Assembly: GCF_003073375.1 (NCBI RefSeq)
Contig: NZ_CP029002.1
Span: forward strand, 730,001 to 794,000
DNA: 64,000 bases
Reading direction: 5' to 3'
Source of the DNA: Lysinibacillus sp. 2017
GTDB taxonomy: Bacteria > Bacillota > Bacilli > Bacillales_A > Planococcaceae
Shown piece by piece: positions 37,349 to 46,315 of the stretch. How positions within the stretch are numbered: the first letter of the stretch is position 1; every line of letters begins with the position of its first letter. Under the pieces are notes generated by a model that did not search any database, was not told the origin of the DNA, and saw only the letters and a program-made list of their open reading frames with translations. The position numbers were made by a program, and so were the translations under genes.

Positions 37349-39127
37349 ATGGCAAAGCAATCTAAAGCAACAAAAGCTGTAATCGCTTCATTATTAGCGA
37401 CATCAGCAATCGTACCAGCAATGGCAGTATCTGCTGCAGACGCGACTACACCTGCAACAGCAAAAACGATCGACTTCAAATTAGAAGATACTATGGGGGG
37501 GATTCTATCAAAATACATTACAAGTCCTGGGGCTTTGGTAGAGTTACAAGGTAAGCAATATATCCAAGTAACATTGCCAGATGCAGTATTATCATTGGTT
37601 AAAACGGTTACAGTAAATGGTACATCAATCATTAACGACAAAAAGCAAATTTCTGTACCATTAACAGCAGACTATGCTCCTGTAAAAATTGAATTAGAAA
37701 CATCCCTTGGTAATATTACAGCGACTGTAACTCCAGACAAATCGTCGATTAAAGGTGGCGAAGAAAAAACTGAGGAAGCTAAACCAGCAGTAGAAGGTAA
37801 ACCTTTTACACCTGGTAAAAAATTCGAATCTGTTGCAGATGGTACGTATGATGTAACAATTGATGCATATGATCCTGAAAAAAATGTGGGCGGTTATGCA
37901 GCAATTACTCCACATTTATCTACAAATGCTAAATTAGTAGTAAAAGAGGGTAAATATAAGTTACAAGTTTCTCCATCAGCGGCTTCAAACGCAATGATTG
38001 CAGGTTTTAAAATTAATGATAAAGAATTAACTGCCATTTCAGGTTCTCCAACAGGTGAAGTACAAGTATTTGAAATTGAACTCGATTCAATTAGTGAGTT
38101 ATATAAAGCAAGCGTTCATGTTGTTGTAAAAGCTGCAAATATGGATAAATGGTATCCATTTGGTATTGCAATCAACACGGCTGATCTAGAATTACCAAAA
38201 GCTGGAGTAAAAGAAGAAACTAAACCAGAACCAACTAGCAAAACTATGCCTGTATCTGTTTATAAAGACGGTACAAAAGAAACTTCAATCATGCAAGGCA
38301 AATACTTAGCTGATACAGTAACAGTAACTGCTACTGAAGGCGGCTATGATGTAGACGTAACTTTCCCAGAAGGTCAACATTTAAATGACTTTACTGTAGA
38401 AGGCGCAACAGTTGCATTAAAATCTGAAGAGGTTGTGGGTGCAAACACAGTAAAAATCTACACAGTTTCTGTAGCCGATTTATCAAAACTTTACACTGCT
38501 GCAGCTGACTTAACAGTTAAGCTAAACGGTGAAATCTTATATGAAGAAATTCATGAAGTTCAATTAGAATTTGGCAAAAAAGTAACTGAAAATCCATTCT
38601 CAGATATTGATAATGATATTCATAAAGACTATATCTTAAACTTATATGCAAAAGGTATTTTCAAAGCGGATGATAAATTCAATCCAAAAGGCCCATTAAA
38701 ACGTTACCAATTCGCTTTAATGTTAAATCGTGCATTAAACTTAGAAGTACCAACTTCAACAAAATTCACTGACATCTCTAAATTAGATGCAGAATCTCAA
38801 GGCGCAATTAAAGCATTAAATGCTTACGGTATCATCAACGGTACTTCTGCAACAACATTTGGTGCTGGAGATGGTATTAAACGTCAACACGCAGCATTAA
38901 TGATCTACCGTGTATTAGAGAAAAATGGCTTTAAAGCAACAGGCGCTACTGCTAACTTCACAGACTTACCAAAAGACGCTGAAACAGCAAAAGCAATCTC
39001 TGAATTAAATGCATTAGGTATCATGACTGGCTACAACGGTAAAGTTGATCCTAATGGTGTATTAACTCGCTCTCAAATGGCGAAAATCGTTAATAACGCA
39101 TTAACAGCATTAGCAGACTTAAAATAA
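37349..39127 (+). CDS. S-layer-homology protein with NEAT-like domains
   Basis: 592 residues: signal peptide (1-30), three NEAT-like regions (about 37-130, 159-282 and 296-408) and three C-terminal SLH domains (about 415-592; ENPFSDIDNDIHKDYI, GPLKRYQFALMLNRAL, LTRSQMAKIVNNAL). SLH domains bind pyruvylated wall polymer, so this is a non-covalently held surface receptor like BslK of B. anthracis. The YxxxY heme motif is not obvious in any of the NEAT-like regions, the first looks shortened, and hemoglobin or transfer roles remain open. It is in the operon between the IsdC-like protein and IsdE. Confidence 0.88.
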   Translation: MAKQSKATKAVIASLLATSAIVPAMAVSAADATTPATAKTIDFKLEDTMGGILSKYITSPGALVELQGKQYIQVTLPDAVLSLVKTVTVNGTSIINDKKQISVPLTADYAPVKIELETSLGNITATVTPDKSSIKGGEEKTEEAKPAVEGKPFTPGKKFESVADGTYDVTIDAYDPEKNVGGYAAITPHLSTNAKLVVKEGKYKLQVSPSAASNAMIAGFKINDKELTAISGSPTGEVQVFEIELDSISELYKASVHVVVKAANMDKWYPFGIAINTADLELPKAGVKEETKPEPTSKTMPVSVYKDGTKETSIMQGKYLADTVTVTATEGGYDVDVTFPEGQHLNDFTVEGATVALKSEEVVGANTVKIYTVSVADLSKLYTAAADLTVKLNGEILYEEIHEVQLEFGKKVTENPFSDIDNDIHKDYILNLYAKGIFKADDKFNPKGPLKRYQFALMLNRALNLEVPTSTKFTDISKLDAESQGAIKALNAYGIINGTSATTFGAGDGIKRQHAALMIYRVLEKNGFKATGATANFTDLPKDAETAKAISELNALGIMTGYNGKVDPNGVLTRSQMAKIVNNALTALADLK

Positions 39128-39139
39128 GCTAATTGAAAG

Positions 39140-39182
39140 TGCAGGACTTCCGCGGATAACAGCGGGAGTCGCTGCCTTTTTT
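39140..39182 (+). terminator. Hairpin terminator after the SLH-NEAT gene
   Basis: GCAG-GACTTCCGC pairs with GCGGGAGTC-CTGC, followed by TTTTTTC. The transporter genes follow in the same direction, so read-through may be partial. Confidence 0.75.
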
Positions 39183-39209
39183 CAAGCCAATGTAGACATA
39201 CTAGATTTG

Positions 39210-39263
39210 ATTAAATTGAAGTAAGCTTCCATGGGAAAGTATGAAATTTTACTTCAGTTTAAT
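39210..39263 (+). promoter_or_regulatory. Long inverted repeat in the leader of isdE
   Basis: Arms ATTAAATTGAAGTAA and TTACTTCAGTTTAAT match at 14 of 15 positions with a 24-base loop, ending 20 bases before the isdE start. It could regulate translation or stabilise the downstream mRNA. Confidence 0.45.
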
Positions 39264-39283
39264 GATTAAGGGGGACAAACAAC

Positions 39284-40186
39284 ATGAAAAAATGGCTAGC
39301 TGGCCTTGCGCTTACGATGGCAGTATTAGCAGGCTGTGGCGACGATCAAGCTGATCAAAATAAGGAAGCAAAAGTCAATGTTGAACAAACAGGACAAGCA
39401 ACTTCAGTAGAAGAGGATCACCGGATTATTGCGGGGACAGTTGTTATTGCACAAATTTTAGATCGATTGAACTTAGATGCTGTTGCCGTTCCGGATACAG
39501 CGAAGGATTTACCTGCACGGTTTGACGGGTTACCAGACATCGGCAATGCAATGGATCCAGATGCAGAAATTATTAAATCATTAAATCCGACAGAAGTATT
39601 ATCGGTATCGACATTAGAATATGATTTAAAGGATAAATTTGAAAAGTTAAAAATTCCAGTAGATTTTGTTGATTTATCTGGGATTGAGCCAATGATGTCA
39701 GAAATAACAGCACTTGGTGAACGTTATAACCGTGTTGAAGAAGCAAAAGCTTTGAATGCGGAACTTCAAGCAGAGATTGATGCAGTAGAAACAACAGCGA
39801 GTACGAAGGATAAACCACGTGTCTTAATTTTATTAGGTGTGCCTGGCAGTTATTTAGTAGCGACAGAAAATTCTTATGCGGGTGACTTAGTTCGTTTAGC
39901 GGGTGGGGAAAATGTGATGGCGGGTCAAGACGCTGAATATTTACCTTCGAACACGGAATATTTATATGAATCAAATCCAGACATTATTCTGCGTTTAGCA
40001 CATGGGATGCCTGATGAAGTCATTAAAATGTTCGATGAAGAATTTGTGACGAATGATGTATGGAAACACTTTAATGCCGTAAAAAACGACAAAGTTTATG
40101 ATTTACAAGAAGAACTATTTGGTACAACAGCAGCACTTAATGTACCACAAGCACTAAATCAGTTAGAAGCAATTTTTTATAAATAA
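39284..40186 (+). CDS. isdE: Heme ABC transporter substrate-binding lipoprotein
   Basis: 300 residues. Lipobox VLAGC gives a lipid-anchored binding protein. The TroA/BtuF-like fold starts at HRIIAGTVVIAQILDRL and includes VLILLGVPGSYLVATENSYAGDLVRLAGG and RLAHGMPDEVIKMF, where His is the likely axial heme ligand as in IsdE. It receives heme from wall proteins and hands it to the permease encoded next. The ATG follows AAGGGGG. Confidence 0.92.
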   Translation: MKKWLAGLALTMAVLAGCGDDQADQNKEAKVNVEQTGQATSVEEDHRIIAGTVVIAQILDRLNLDAVAVPDTAKDLPARFDGLPDIGNAMDPDAEIIKSLNPTEVLSVSTLEYDLKDKFEKLKIPVDFVDLSGIEPMMSEITALGERYNRVEEAKALNAELQAEIDAVETTASTKDKPRVLILLGVPGSYLVATENSYAGDLVRLAGGENVMAGQDAEYLPSNTEYLYESNPDIILRLAHGMPDEVIKMFDEEFVTNDVWKHFNAVKNDKVYDLQEELFGTTAALNVPQALNQLEAIFYK

Positions 40187-40195
40187 GAAACAAAC

Positions 40196-40230
40196 GAAAA
40201 AACAAAATCACTGGAGGGTTTTGTTTTTTC
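40196..40230 (+). promoter_or_regulatory. Perfect hairpin between isdE and isdF
   Basis: GAAAAAACAAAA and TTTTGTTTTTTC are perfect 12-base arms with an 11-base loop. The T-rich right arm suggests an attenuating terminator that would lower permease relative to binding-protein expression. Confidence 0.5.
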
Positions 40231-40258
40231 CATTACATAAAGATAAAGGGTGTTTGCT

Positions 40259-41212
40259 GTGACAAAAAAGATTATCAGCTTTGTAGCAATCGCAATTTTA
40301 CTGTTTGTAACAATTGTATATGCTTCAACGACAGGTAGTATTAAAATGTCATTTATTGAGTTTATTACAAGTTTGTTTGATGCGAATAATGATAAAATGG
40401 CAGCGATTAAGGATTTACGCTTTCCGAGAATCATTGTAGCCATTTTTGCAGGGGCTGCGCTATCGGTAGCGGGCGTATTGTTACAGGCAATTATGCGTAA
40501 CCCACTTGCAGATGCTGGATTTATCGGGATTTCAGCAGGGGCCGCATTTACAAAATTATTTATCATATCGTTCGTTCCGACAATGTTCTTTTTTTCTCCG
40601 ATTGCTGCGTTTATCGGGGGGGCCTTTGCCTGTTTCTTAGTATTTTTACTGTCATGGAAATCAGGCTTAAATCCGCTTAAATTAATTTTGGTCGGGATTG
40701 CGATTAATGCGATGTTCTCTGGTTTAACAGAGGCCATGATTAATTTTGGTGCTTCTTCGTCAGGTTCGATTACGTCAAATTTAACATTAAAAACATGGGA
40801 TGATGTTTCGCTTATTGCGACATACGGAACGATTGGTTTAGTACTCGCTTTCGTTTTATATTCATGGTGTAATGTGTTAGTGTTATCAGATAAGACAGCG
40901 AAAAGTGTCGGCTTTAATGTAATGTGGGCACGAATTTTGATTGCCATTGTAGCGGTCATGTTAGCGGCATCTTCTGTTGTCGTAGCGGGTGTGATTTCAT
41001 TCGTTGGTATTTTGGTACCACATATCGCACGTCGCTTAGTTGGTTATGATCATAAGGTGTTAATTCCGTTTACAGCACTATTAGGGGCCTTGCTTATTTT
41101 ATTAGCAGACACATTAGGTCGTACAATGTTTAGCCCAATGGAAATTCCTGCGTCTACGATTATGGCAATTATCGGTGGACCATTCTTAATATTTTTACTT
41201 AGAAAAGAGTGA
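40259..41212 (+). CDS. isdF: Heme ABC transporter permease (FecCD family)
   Basis: 317 residues with about nine or ten membrane helices. FecCD signatures: FPRIIVAIFAGAALSVAGVLLQAIMRNPLADAGFIGIS-type region, GIAINAMFSGLTEA and the ATPase-contact loop VGILVPHIARRLVG. The GTG at 40259 has AAAGGG eight bases upstream; an in-frame GTG at 40250 overlaps that site. It forms the membrane channel with the ATPase encoded nine bases downstream. Confidence 0.92.
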   Translation: MTKKIISFVAIAILLFVTIVYASTTGSIKMSFIEFITSLFDANNDKMAAIKDLRFPRIIVAIFAGAALSVAGVLLQAIMRNPLADAGFIGISAGAAFTKLFIISFVPTMFFFSPIAAFIGGAFACFLVFLLSWKSGLNPLKLILVGIAINAMFSGLTEAMINFGASSSGSITSNLTLKTWDDVSLIATYGTIGLVLAFVLYSWCNVLVLSDKTAKSVGFNVMWARILIAIVAVMLAASSVVVAGVISFVGILVPHIARRLVGYDHKVLIPFTALLGALLILLADTLGRTMFSPMEIPASTIMAIIGGPFLIFLLRKE

Positions 41213-41220
41213 CAAGCATA

Positions 41221-41991
41221 ATGGAAATTAAACAAGTAGTTGTTTCACATGATGGCAAGACGCTCCATTTAAATGGAGTGTCGACGCAAATTCCAAATGG
41301 AAAAGTTACGACAATCATTGGACCAAATGGCTGTGGGAAATCGACATTATTAAGTGTTATGTCACGCAATAACAAGCCACTTGAAGGACAGGCGACGCTA
41401 GAAAATCGCGATTTAGTGGACTACAAACCGAAGGAATTTGCGAAGAAGTTTGCAATCGTCTATCAGCAAAATGATATTCCGACTGATTTGACCGTAGAAA
41501 AATTAGTTATGTATGGACGCATGCCACATACGTCAATGTTCAAAAAAAGCTCACCTGAAGATAAGGAAGCTGTGACTTGGGCATTAACGTGCACGAATCT
41601 ACTCGGTAAACGACATAATGATTTGTCAGCATTATCTGGTGGGGAACGTCAGCGTGTTTGGATTGCGATGGCACTTGCACAAAAGACGGATATACTTTGC
41701 CTAGACGAACCAACGACCTATTTAGACATTTACTATCAATTAGAATTACTAGAGCTTGTGAAGCGGTTGAATGTAGATCACGGTTTAACGATTGTCATGG
41801 TATTACATGATATTAACCAAGCAATCCGCTATAGCGACCATATACTTTTAATGAAAGCTGGCCAAATTATCGCTGAAGGTGCACCACGAGCAGTCATTAC
41901 AAAAGACGTGATTAAAGAAGTGTACGGCGTGAATTCAGTATTCCATGAAGATGATGAGCTAGGCCTTTACATGATGCCACTAGGAATTTAA
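41221..41991 (+). CDS. Heme/iron ABC transporter ATP-binding protein
   Basis: 256 residues of the FecE/FhuC type. Walker A is GPNGCGKSTLL, signature LSGGERQRVWIAMALAQ, Walker B ILCLDEPTTYLDI, H-loop VLHDINQA. The ATG at 41221 lies nine bases after the isdF stop. It completes the importer with IsdE and IsdF; its stop is one base from the sortase start. S. aureus isd lacks its own ATPase, whereas Bacillus and Listeria clusters have one. Confidence 0.93.
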   Translation: MEIKQVVVSHDGKTLHLNGVSTQIPNGKVTTIIGPNGCGKSTLLSVMSRNNKPLEGQATLENRDLVDYKPKEFAKKFAIVYQQNDIPTDLTVEKLVMYGRMPHTSMFKKSSPEDKEAVTWALTCTNLLGKRHNDLSALSGGERQRVWIAMALAQKTDILCLDEPTTYLDIYYQLELLELVKRLNVDHGLTIVMVLHDINQAIRYSDHILLMKAGQIIAEGAPRAVITKDVIKEVYGVNSVFHEDDELGLYMMPLGI

Positions 41992-41992
41992 C

Positions 41993-42682
41993 ATGCGAAA
42001 ATGGATCCGATTCGCAAGCGTCGTTGTCATGGTCATATGCACAGGTGTGCTCATCAATTATTTTTATAGCTATATAAAAGTAGAAAAAGAGCTTGAATCA
42101 GCGCAGCAAATTGTCGAAACGAGTAAGCTTGAAACATTACAACAGCAAAATAAAAAGATTATCGGCTGGTTATCTTTAGAAGACAGTCGATTAAATAATC
42201 CAGTATTACAAACGGATAATAATGAATTTTATTTAAAGCATAATTATTTAAACCAAAGTAGTCGTGGCGGTAGTATATTTGTAGATTATCGAAACGATGC
42301 GTTGTATGACCGCCATACGATTTTTTATGGGCATGTTTTACGCAACGGCTCGATGTTTGGCGAGCTTGCAAAGTTTTCAGACCAACAATATGCCACGGAG
42401 CATCCAGTTTTTATTTATGAAACGAATGATAAAACGTATACGTTAGAAGTATTTGCTGCTTATGAAACGACGACGGATTTTTATTATTTAGAAACTGATT
42501 TTACCGATGATACTTTCGGCCAATTTTTAACAACAATCCAAAGCCAATCGGTCATTGAGATGCCAGTAGAAGTAAGTGAGCAAGATCAAATTGTTACATT
42601 TTCAACTTGTACGACATCTGCAGACGATATCGAGCGCTTTGTTGTTCATGCAAAAGTTATCCCACAAGAGCCCACTGAGTGA
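41993..42682 (+). CDS. srtB: Class B sortase
   Basis: 229 residues with an N-terminal membrane anchor (about 5-25). Catalytic residues are His114 (YGHVLRNGSMF), Cys206 (VTFSTCTTSADD) and Arg215 (ERFVVHAKV), the class B set. It would attach the NPETSD protein at 36525-37331 to peptidoglycan. Last of the tightly packed isdE-isdF-ATPase-srtB run. Confidence 0.94.
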   Translation: MRKWIRFASVVVMVICTGVLINYFYSYIKVEKELESAQQIVETSKLETLQQQNKKIIGWLSLEDSRLNNPVLQTDNNEFYLKHNYLNQSSRGGSIFVDYRNDALYDRHTIFYGHVLRNGSMFGELAKFSDQQYATEHPVFIYETNDKTYTLEVFAAYETTTDFYYLETDFTDDTFGQFLTTIQSQSVIEMPVEVSEQDQIVTFSTCTTSADDIERFVVHAKVIPQEPTE

Positions 42683-42722
42683 AGGATCACTTTATAGAAC
42701 AAGAAAATGAAGAGGTGAGATC

Positions 42723-43556
42723 ATGAAAAATACAAAAAAATTAATGACCATTTTACTTGCTGCAAGCGTATTAACTGCTTGTGGTACGAAAGAAGACGAA
42801 ACAGTAGAGCCAATAGAACCTGTTGAACAACAAGAAGAAGTAAAGGTTGAAGTAGCCGCTGAAGCAAATGAATTTAAAGCATTTGTTGACGGTCAAATTG
42901 ATGATTTTGTGAAGGATACAGAACTACTTGCATCACTTGTAAAAGAAGGCAAGTTAGAAGAGGCACAAAAACTTTATCCACTTGTAACGATGTATTATGA
43001 GCGTATGCAACCAATTACGACTGATTTTGAAGAGCTTGATAAAAAAATCAACGCACCCCTTGAACAAGGGAAAGAAAATGAAGGAACAGGCTTTACTCGT
43101 TTAGCATACGGCTTGTTCAACGAAAAGAAAACTGCAGGTTATGAACAAGTTGCAGAGCAGTTAGTAACGGATATCAAAGAATTGAAAACACAATTATCGA
43201 CAATTGATGTTACGCAAAATAATGTATTAGCTTCATCGGTTAAGATGTTGGACCAATTCGCAAATGAGCGTTTAACAAAAGCGAGTGATGCGAACAATGA
43301 AGTGTACGCAGCAAAAGCGCAAACAGAGATAGCAGAAGAAGTTGTGAAAATCTTTATGAGCCGCACAACACCTGAAAGCTCGGCGAAAGCAACGGAACAA
43401 ATGGGTGTTTTAAACGAAACCATTGCGTATTACGAAGTTGGAAAAGAAGATTACGTGAATTACAGCTTCTTCACAAGCAAGCAAAAAGAAGAGCTGACAA
43501 CAGCTATCAACAACGTAAAAGATGCTTTACAACAAATGAATGACACATTGAAATAA
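42723..43556 (+). CDS. EfeO/imelysin-like lipoprotein lacking the HxxE metal motif
   Basis: 277 residues: lipobox VLTAC (Cys20), an acidic linker, then an all-helical EfeO (M75) domain (KLEEAQKLYPLVTMYYERMQPI). In EfeO proteins as I know them a GFHRxE-type motif carries a metal ligand pair. Here the stretch reads GTGFTRLAYGLF, with Thr125 and Ala128 replacing His and Glu. Iron binding through that site is thus doubtful. It follows srtB by 40 bases with AGAGGTGAG as binding site, so it joins the iron/heme operon. No efeU or efeB is seen. Confidence 0.85.
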   Translation: MKNTKKLMTILLAASVLTACGTKEDETVEPIEPVEQQEEVKVEVAAEANEFKAFVDGQIDDFVKDTELLASLVKEGKLEEAQKLYPLVTMYYERMQPITTDFEELDKKINAPLEQGKENEGTGFTRLAYGLFNEKKTAGYEQVAEQLVTDIKELKTQLSTIDVTQNNVLASSVKMLDQFANERLTKASDANNEVYAAKAQTEIAEEVVKIFMSRTTPESSAKATEQMGVLNETIAYYEVGKEDYVNYSFFTSKQKEELTTAINNVKDALQQMNDTLK

Positions 43557-43564
43557 AATGAATG

Positions 43565-43606
43565 ACAATGTATGAAGAATTTCTTCTTTGTGCATTGTCT
43601 TTTTTG
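43565..43606 (+). terminator. Terminator of the heme-uptake operon
   Basis: GACAATG, GAAGAA and their complements TTCTTC, CATTGTC form a hairpin followed by TTTTTTG. Confidence 0.8.
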
Positions 43607-43643
43607 TTGTTCATGAAATTACCGGTTTTTCGATCTTCTAATT

Positions 43644-44593
43644 CGAGTCCGTTGAATTTTGTGAGTTGAAGGGATTGTCATAGCTAGTCATCTTTTAATA
43701 GAGAGGTTATGAAAGTGTATCGTGTATTGGCAGGCTTGGCCTGCCAAATCAAAGGCTAGCCCATTCTACTTTTGCATATATTCAGGTGCGGCGCTGTTGA
43801 CAAGCAAAGGCGCCGTTTACTTTTAAAGCGAGTCCGTTGAATTTTGTGGGTTAAAGGGATTGTCAGAGCTAGTCACCTTTTAATAGAGATGTTATGAAAG
43901 TGTATCGTGTATTGGCAGGCTGGGCGCCCAGAGTCGCAAAGATATGTTGCACATATCTGTACGACTCTTCTTTGCGCCTTGGGCTAGGCCTGCCAAATCA
44001 AAGTGTAATCCATTATGCCTTTGCATATATTCAGGGGCGGCGCTGTTGACAAGCAAAGGCGCCGTTTACTTTTAAAGCGAGTCCGTTGAATTTGGTAGAT
44101 CAAAAGGGATTGTCAAAGCTAGTTATTTTCTAATGAAGATGTTATGAAAGTGTATCGTATTTTGGCAGGCTGGGCGCCCAGAGTCGCAAAGATATGTTGC
44201 ACATATCTGTACGACTCTTCTTTGCGCCTTGGGCTAGGCCTGCCAAATCAAAGTGTAATCCATTATGCCTTTGCATATATTCAGGTGCGGCGCTGTTGAC
44301 AAGCAAAGGCGCCGTTTACTTTTAAAGCGAGTCCGTTGAATTTTGTGGGTTAAAGGGATTGTCAGAGCTAGTCATCTTCTAATAGAGAGGTTATGAAAGT
44401 GTATTGGGTTTTGGCAGGCTACCGCATATCAGCAGCAGGGTCACGTGGTACGTGTCCCTACTACTGATACTGTTGCGGTATGCTAGGCCTGCCAAATCAA
44501 AGTGTAATCCATTATGCTTTTGCATGTATTCAGGGGCGGCGCTGTTGACGAGCAAAGGCGCCGTTTTTCTATAAAGCGAGTCCGTTGAGTTAA
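43644..44593 (+). repeat. Repeat array C, four forward units including one empty unit
   Basis: Units start near 43666, 43851, 44101 and 44348. The first has TTGGCAGGCTTGGCCTGCCAA, that is, both outer arms with no nested hairpin; it is about 65 bases shorter. Units 2 and 3 hold the type I insert, here with GCGCCTTGGGCTAGGCC at the right, and unit 4 holds type II. Flanks match array A closely. All keep the second hairpin GGCGCTGTTGAC...AAAGGCGCC. Confidence 0.9.
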
Positions 44594-44754
44594 GTGTGAA
44601 AGGGACTGTCACAGATTCTCTTTTTGTAAAGGGATGAATATATGAATAGGGTTCAATAGTTGTCAATGCCTTCATATTCTATAATGGCTAGATAAATGAG
44701 TTCACAGTATTTAGATGTTTTAAATAAATACATTGTGATTTCCCCTACTTTATA
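44594..44754. other. Central spacer of array C
   Basis: Counterpart of 8608-8791 in array A, with the same order of short conserved blocks and a few deletions. No gene is seen. Confidence 0.65.
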
Positions 44755-45523
44755 AAAAGGGTTCACCCTATTAGAAGACTGGCGCCTACCACTGTAAGCG
44801 CCAGAACGTGAATATAAGTAAAAGGAAAATGGATACACCTTATATTGGCAGGTCTTTCACGAAGCACAAAGGCGAGTCGTACAGACATGTGCAACATGGC
44901 TGTGCGGCTTGCGTGCGAAGAACCTGCCAAATGACTATGCCTGAATAACCGCTTTAATAAAGGATGAATTCACTGTGATTTCCCTGATTTTATAAAAAGA
45001 TTCGCCTAATAAACCGACTGGCGCCTTGCCCGCATAGCGCCAACACGTGAATACAAGTAAAGGAAACTTGGATACAACAAGTATTGGCAGGTCTTTCAAC
45101 ACCTTTTATATAGTCTGTTAAATTGTGACTGTCGCTTCGCTTTCGTCACAAAGATAATGTCACAACAAACGGATTGTGACATTATCTTGACTGTGCGGCT
45201 TGCGTGCGAATAACCTGCCAAGTGATTATGCCCGAATAACCACTTTAATAAAAGGCAGATTCACTTGAACTGTATCCTTCTCTACTTTAGAAGGAAGATT
45301 CGATAAATTTAGAAGACTGGCGCCTACCACAGTAAGCGCCAGCACGTGAATACAAGTAAAGGGAAAATGGATACACCAAGTATTGGCAGGTCTTTCACGA
45401 AGCACAAAGGCGAGTCGTACAGACATGTGCAACATGGCTGTGCGGCTTGCGTGCGAAGAACCTGCCAAATGACTATGCCTGAATAACCGTTTTAATAAAA
45501 GGCTACAAATGTCAATTAATCTA
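44755..45523 (-). repeat. Repeat array C, three reverse units, interrupted by IS21
   Basis: Outer arms GGCAGGTC...ACCTGCC at about 44848-44930, 45088-45223 and 45385-45470. Units 1 and 3 carry the insert with CGAGTCGTACAGACATGTGC and AACATGGCTGTGCGG. Unit 2 carries the insert with AAGATAATGTCACAA/TTGTGACATTATCTT, as in array A. The flank resumes after the IS at about 47694 (AAAGGCGGATTCACTTGAAC), so IS21 landed at the edge of the array. Confidence 0.88.
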
Positions 45524-45556
45524 TGTACAAAAACGCTCACTTAACTGTGTATAAAA

Positions 45557-46315
45557 TTACTCACTTTCTGGAGCTAAATGGTTTTTCAAACGATAAGAAT
45601 TACCGATGATTGTTACAACCGTTGCGTGATGTAAAATGCGATCTAAAATCGCATTGGCTAACTTAGGCTCCTGAAACACTTCGTCCCAAGATTTAAAGTT
45701 AGCGTTTGTTGTAAAGATTGTGCTTCGTTTTTCATAACGCATATCGATTAACTGGAAGAAGAGTTTTGCATCCTCCGGATCAATGGGTAAATAACCAATT
45801 TCATCGATAATAAGTAACCTATATTTTGTGTAATGCTTCAAGCGGCTCTCTAGACGATTCTCTAGGCGAGCCCTTTTTAAGTTCTGAATCAAATCATGAC
45901 ATTTTATAAAATACGTACTTGTACGTTTTTTTGCAGCCGCAATCCCGATAGCGGAGGCTAAATGGGTCTTACCCACACCACTAGGGCCTAAAAATACGAT
46001 GTTTTCATTACTCTCAATAAAACGTAATGTAAGAAAATCATGAATCTGTTGCGGGTTGATTGACGGTTGGAAGTCGAAATCATAGTCCTTTATCTCTTTT
46101 AGATTTGGGAAGGCACCCACTTTTACCATCGCATGAATCATATTGTGTTCACGTAAATCAATTTCATAATTTGTTAATTTAATCAACGTATCGATAAATG
46201 ACATTTGATTGTGGATGCCGAAGTCCACGACTTCATCTAAATGTGTAACCATTTGTTTTAATTTTAAATACTCTAAGTTCTTCAAAAGTTGCTGATAATT
46301 TGTTTGCTGTATCAT
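45557..46315 (-). CDS. istB: IS21 helper ATPase IstB
   Basis: 252-residue AAA+ ATPase (DnaC-like) that selects the target and activates IstA. Walker A is GPSGVGKTHLASAIG, Walker B RLLIIDEIGYLPI, sensor ITTNANFKSWDEVF-like region (TIFTTNANFKSWDEV), ending DRILHHATVVTIIGNSYRLK. The ATG overlaps the istA stop (ATGA), as is usual for IS21. Confidence 0.94.
   Translation of the reverse strand: MIQQTNYQQLLKNLEYLKLKQMVTHLDEVVDFGIHNQMSFIDTLIKLTNYEIDLREHNMIHAMVKVGAFPNLKEIKDYDFDFQPSINPQQIHDFLTLRFIESNENIVFLGPSGVGKTHLASAIGIAAAKKRTSTYFIKCHDLIQNLKRARLENRLESRLKHYTKYRLLIIDEIGYLPIDPEDAKLFFQLIDMRYEKRSTIFTTNANFKSWDEVFQEPKLANAILDRILHHATVVTIIGNSYRLKNHLAPESE

Noticed and set aside
40177-40959. 260-codon minus-strand open frame opposite isdF
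   Set aside because: It is antisense to a clear FecCD permease gene and its composition is that of a reverse shadow.
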